DNA from: JBHEKP01 sp041859375
GTDB lineage: Bacteria; Hydrogenedentota; Hydrogenedentia; Hydrogenedentales; CAITNO01
Reading direction: 5' to 3'
DNA length: 7,480 bases
NCBI GenBank assembly: GCA_041859375.1
Contig: JBHEKP010000220.1
Coordinates: forward strand, 1-7,480
Positions 4,914 to 7,480 of the stretch are shown here, in pieces (the stretch's first letter is position 1; each line of letters begins with the position of its first letter). The notes under the pieces were generated by a model that made no database searches, was not told where the DNA came from, and worked only from the letters and a program-made list of their open reading frames with translations. Made by a program: the position numbers and the translations under genes.

Positions 4914-7480
4914 ATGGACAAGAAACATGTGATTCATGTCATTTCGAACACGCACTGGGACCGGGAATGGCTCTTTAATTTCCAGGAAACCCGGATGATG
5001 CTGGTGGATCTCTTTGACAAGATGCTGGAGATCTTCGATAAAAACCCGAAGTACCGCTCCTTTGTGATGGACTCCCAGTCGGTGCCGGTGGAGGACTACC
5101 TGGAAATCCGCCCGGAAAACCGTAAGCGCATCGAGAAGGCGGTGCGCGCGGGGCGGCTGCTGGTCGGGCCGTGGTACACCTGCCCGGAGGGCTTCGAGGT
5201 GAACGGCGAGTCGCTCGTGCGCAACCTGACCTACGGCCACCGCACGGCGCGCGGCTTCGGCGCGGTGATGAAGGTGGGACACACGCCCTTCTCCTACGGC
5301 CAGAATTCGCAGATGCCCCAGATTTACGCGGGCTTCGGCATCGACACGATCCTCTTCTACCACGGCGTGAGCCATGACGAGGCGAGGAACGAATTCATCT
5401 TCGAGGGGGCCGACGGCACCCGCGCGCTGGGCAGCCAGATGAGCAGCGGCGCGCGCTACAACTTCTACCACCACGTCTACCGCGCCGCCGTGTTCGGCAA
5501 GCGCATCGCCGACCGCGAGTATGTCTGGGAGGAGTGCGGCCTGCCCTTCCACCGCTGCTCGACGGAGCGCGCCATGGAGCACCATTTCATGCTCGACCCC
5601 GCGCGCGGCTTTGACCGGGAGCGCGCCGTGGAGCAGATCAAAATGCTGCGGGAGAGCGAGCGGGCCGTGGCCACCACGCGCCATCTGGCCTTCATGATGG
5701 GCCACGACAGCAGCCTGCCCGACGAGGTGGAGACCGAACTGATCCGGCTGGCGCGCGAGGCGCTTCCGGAGGACGAGGTGAAACACGGGTACTATCCCGA
5801 CCTGCTGGAGGCGGTGAAGGCGGAGGCGGACTGGAAAAAGCTCGCGGTGATGCGCGGCGAGCAGCGCGTGCCCAAGCCCATGCCCGTGACGATGCACCTT
5901 TACAGCGACGTGCTTTCGAGCCGCACGCGCATGAAGGCGCTGTGCTCCAGGGCGGAGTACCTGCTCCAGCGCCGCGCCGAGCCGCTGGCGGTGCTGGCTT
6001 CCTGGCTGGGCGCGGACTGGCCCGGCGCGTACCTCGATCTCGCGTGGAAGACCCTGCTCAAGTGCCACGCCCACGACAGCATCTCCGGCAGCGGCGTGGA
6101 CGCCATCGAGGAGGACATGATGAACCGCCTGAAACAGGTGGTGAACCTTTCCGAGGGTCTGATCACCCGGTCGCTGGGCGCGGTGCAGTTGCAAATCAAC
6201 ACCGCCGCCGCCGCGCCGGAGGATGTGCTGGTGACCGTGTTCAACGCCCAGCCCCGCGGCCGGAGCGAAGTGGTCACGGCGGTGCTGGACCTGCCCTACC
6301 GGGGTCCGCGCGGCGAGTTCTCGCTGGTGGACATGAAGACCGGAAAGGTCTTCCCCGTGCAGGCGTCGGCGCGCAAGCCCCACTGGTCCGTGGTGAACCA
6401 CGCGTGGGACGCGCCCGCCATGGTGCGCACCGAGCGCTTCACCGTCCACTTCCCGGCGGAGGATGTGCCCGGCCTCGGCTACGCCACGCTGCGCGCGGAC
6501 CGCACCGGCGCCTTTTCGCGGGGCAGCCTCGTGTGCGGCGCGAACGCCATGGAGAACGAGCACCTGCGCGTGCGCATCGCGGGCGACGGCACGCTCAGTG
6601 TGACCCACAAGGAAACCGGCGTCACCTATGACGACCTGAATTATTTCGTGGACAACGGCGAGGCGGGCCACGCGTGGATGCACCACAACCCCGCGCGCGA
6701 CGCGGCCCTCGACAGCCGGGGATTCCCCGTCCGCGTCGCCCTGGAGGAGGACGGGCCGCTGCTGGCGCGGTACCGCGTGGAGGTGGTGATGGACGTGCCG
6801 GTGAAACTGGAGGAGAACGGCGGCGACCCGTGGCAGCGCCTGGACGGCATCGGAAACAGCGCGTCCCGCTCCGCGCAGACGCGGGAGCTGCACATCGTCT
6901 CGCGCGTCACCCTGCGGCGCGGTGCAAAGAGCGTGGAGGTGGCCGTCTCCTTCGACAACACGGCGGAGGACCACCGCCTGCGCGCCTTCTTTCCCACGCG
7001 CCGCGCGGGCACGGTGTGCCACGCGGAAAGCGCCTTCGACGTGGTGGAGCGCGACACGGTCTTCGCGGAGGGGAGCCCGTGGCACAACTGCCAGGGTGTC
7101 ACCTTCCCCATGCAGCGTTTTGTGGACGTGAGCGACGGGGAGGCGGGGCTGGCCTTCATCGGCGAGGGGCTGCGCGAGTACGAGATCACCCAGGACGGCG
7201 CGCGCGCCATCGCGGTGACGCTGATGCGGGCCTACGAGGTGAACCTCACCACCGTGAGCTGCCGCTGGGACGCGCACCCGGAAATGAAACTCGCCCAGGC
7301 GCCCGGCGCGCACAGCTTCACCTACCTTGTTTATCCCCACGCGGGCGGCTACGCGTCGGGCGGCGTGCTGGACGAGGCGGAGCGCTTTGTCACCCCGCTG
7401 GAACCCGCGCAGGCCAAGGCGCACCCCGGCGGCCTGCCCGCGCGCGCCGGATTCCTGGAATTGAGCCCCGGTCCGCTCAC
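4914..7480 (+). CDS. GH38 alpha-mannosidase-like protein (MngB type), 3' truncated, catalytic Asp replaced
   Basis: The frame is open from ATG 4914 to the window end: 855 codons and two bases, no stop. It aligns by eye with E. coli MngB (mannosylglycerate hydrolase) along the N-terminal half. Matches include SNTHWDREW (11-19, zinc ligands H14 and D16), VEDYLEIRPENRKR (59-72), AGRLLVGPWYT (79-89), GESLVRNLTYG (98-108), QMPQIYAGFGI (133-143), MGHD (262-265, candidate acid D265) and HAHDSISG (385-392, candidate zinc ligand H387). An N-terminal catalytic barrel (about 1-270), helical middle domain (about 320-410) and C-terminal beta-sandwich (about 430 on) are expected. There is no signal peptide, so it is cytoplasmic. 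The odd point is TPFSYGQ (124-130): GH38 enzymes normally have PDSFG there, with Asp as nucleophile and zinc ligand, but here F126 replaces it. H150 also replaces the usual Arg of the WRG motif. Family membership is secure; mannosidase activity is uncertain. The visible ELSPGPLT suggests roughly 80-100 residues are missing. Confidence 0.93.
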   Translation, partial: MDKKHVIHVISNTHWDREWLFNFQETRMMLVDLFDKMLEIFDKNPKYRSFVMDSQSVPVEDYLEIRPENRKRIEKAVRAGRLLVGPWYTCPEGFEVNGESLVRNLTYGHRTARGFGAVMKVGHTPFSYGQNSQMPQIYAGFGIDTILFYHGVSHDEARNEFIFEGADGTRALGSQMSSGARYNFYHHVYRAAVFGKRIADREYVWEECGLPFHRCSTERAMEHHFMLDPARGFDRERAVEQIKMLRESERAVATTRHLAFMMGHDSSLPDEVETELIRLAREALPEDEVKHGYYPDLLEAVKAEADWKKLAVMRGEQRVPKPMPVTMHLYSDVLSSRTRMKALCSRAEYLLQRRAEPLAVLASWLGADWPGAYLDLAWKTLLKCHAHDSISGSGVDAIEEDMMNRLKQVVNLSEGLITRSLGAVQLQINTAAAAPEDVLVTVFNAQPRGRSEVVTAVLDLPYRGPRGEFSLVDMKTGKVFPVQASARKPHWSVVNHAWDAPAMVRTERFTVHFPAEDVPGLGYATLRADRTGAFSRGSLVCGANAMENEHLRVRIAGDGTLSVTHKETGVTYDDLNYFVDNGEAGHAWMHHNPARDAALDSRGFPVRVALEEDGPLLARYRVEVVMDVPVKLEENGGDPWQRLDGIGNSASRSAQTRELHIVSRVTLRRGAKSVEVAVSFDNTAEDHRLRAFFPTRRAGTVCHAESAFDVVERDTVFAEGSPWHNCQGVTFPMQRFVDVSDGEAGLAFIGEGLREYEITQDGARAIAVTLMRAYEVNLTTVSCRWDAHPEMKLAQAPGAHSFTYLVYPHAGGYASGGVLDEAERFVTPLEPAQAKAHPGGLPARAGFLELSPGPL

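Noticed and set aside
4740..7424. Long minus-strand open frame (894 codons) opposite the GH38-like gene
   Set aside because: Its product is rich in Arg, His, Ala and Val with no domain motif, as expected from the complement of a high-GC gene. The plus-strand GH38 motifs explain the region.

Overview
This is a GC-rich bacterial window, roughly two-thirds G+C by eye in most genes. It carries glycan-degradation genes around a two-gene thiamin (thiazole) operon and one unrecognised secreted-protein gene. The style suggests an environmental glycan-degrading bacterium of the Planctomycetota/Verrucomicrobiota/Hydrogenedentota kind: several unrelated glycoside hydrolases, a Tat-exported propeller hydrolase, and the radical-SAM ThiH rather than the oxygen-dependent ThiO. 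The taxonomic guess is inference from style only; there is no marker gene.

Layout. Bases 2-355 (+) are the 3' end of a large glycoside hydrolase with a GH2-like/GH106-like C-terminal sugar-binding domain, closed by a textbook intrinsic terminator (383-417). Converging on it is the minus-strand pair thiG (2362-1565) and thiH (1538-417). These encode the two thiazole-forming enzymes, but thiS, thiF, thiE and thiC are absent from the window and no TPP riboswitch is visible. Upstream of thiG, on the same strand, is an orphan 349-residue secreted protein (3553-2504) of no family I recognise. Its 5' half and upstream region are strikingly AT-rich against the rest, and it has a near-consensus sigma-70 promoter. 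Divergent from it, on the plus strand, are a Tat-signal five-bladed-propeller hydrolase of the GH43/GH32/GH130 type (3724-4827) and, 86 bases on, a GH38 alpha-mannosidase-like gene (4914 to beyond the window end).

How the genes fit together. The propeller hydrolase (exported, probably periplasmic) and the GH38-like protein (no signal peptide, so cytoplasmic) are probably co-transcribed. They could handle successive steps of glycan breakdown, with the GH106-like enzyme nearby. The thiGH pair makes the thiazole phosphate of thiamin and is functionally unrelated to the glycan genes.

The most notable observation is in the GH38-like protein. The motif that normally carries the catalytic Asp nucleophile and zinc ligand reads P-F-S-Y-G instead of P-D-S-F-G, while the other zinc-site residues remain. 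This is either a catalytically dead relative or an unusual active site. I saw no CRISPR array, tRNA, rRNA, insertion sequence or clearly new multi-gene system.
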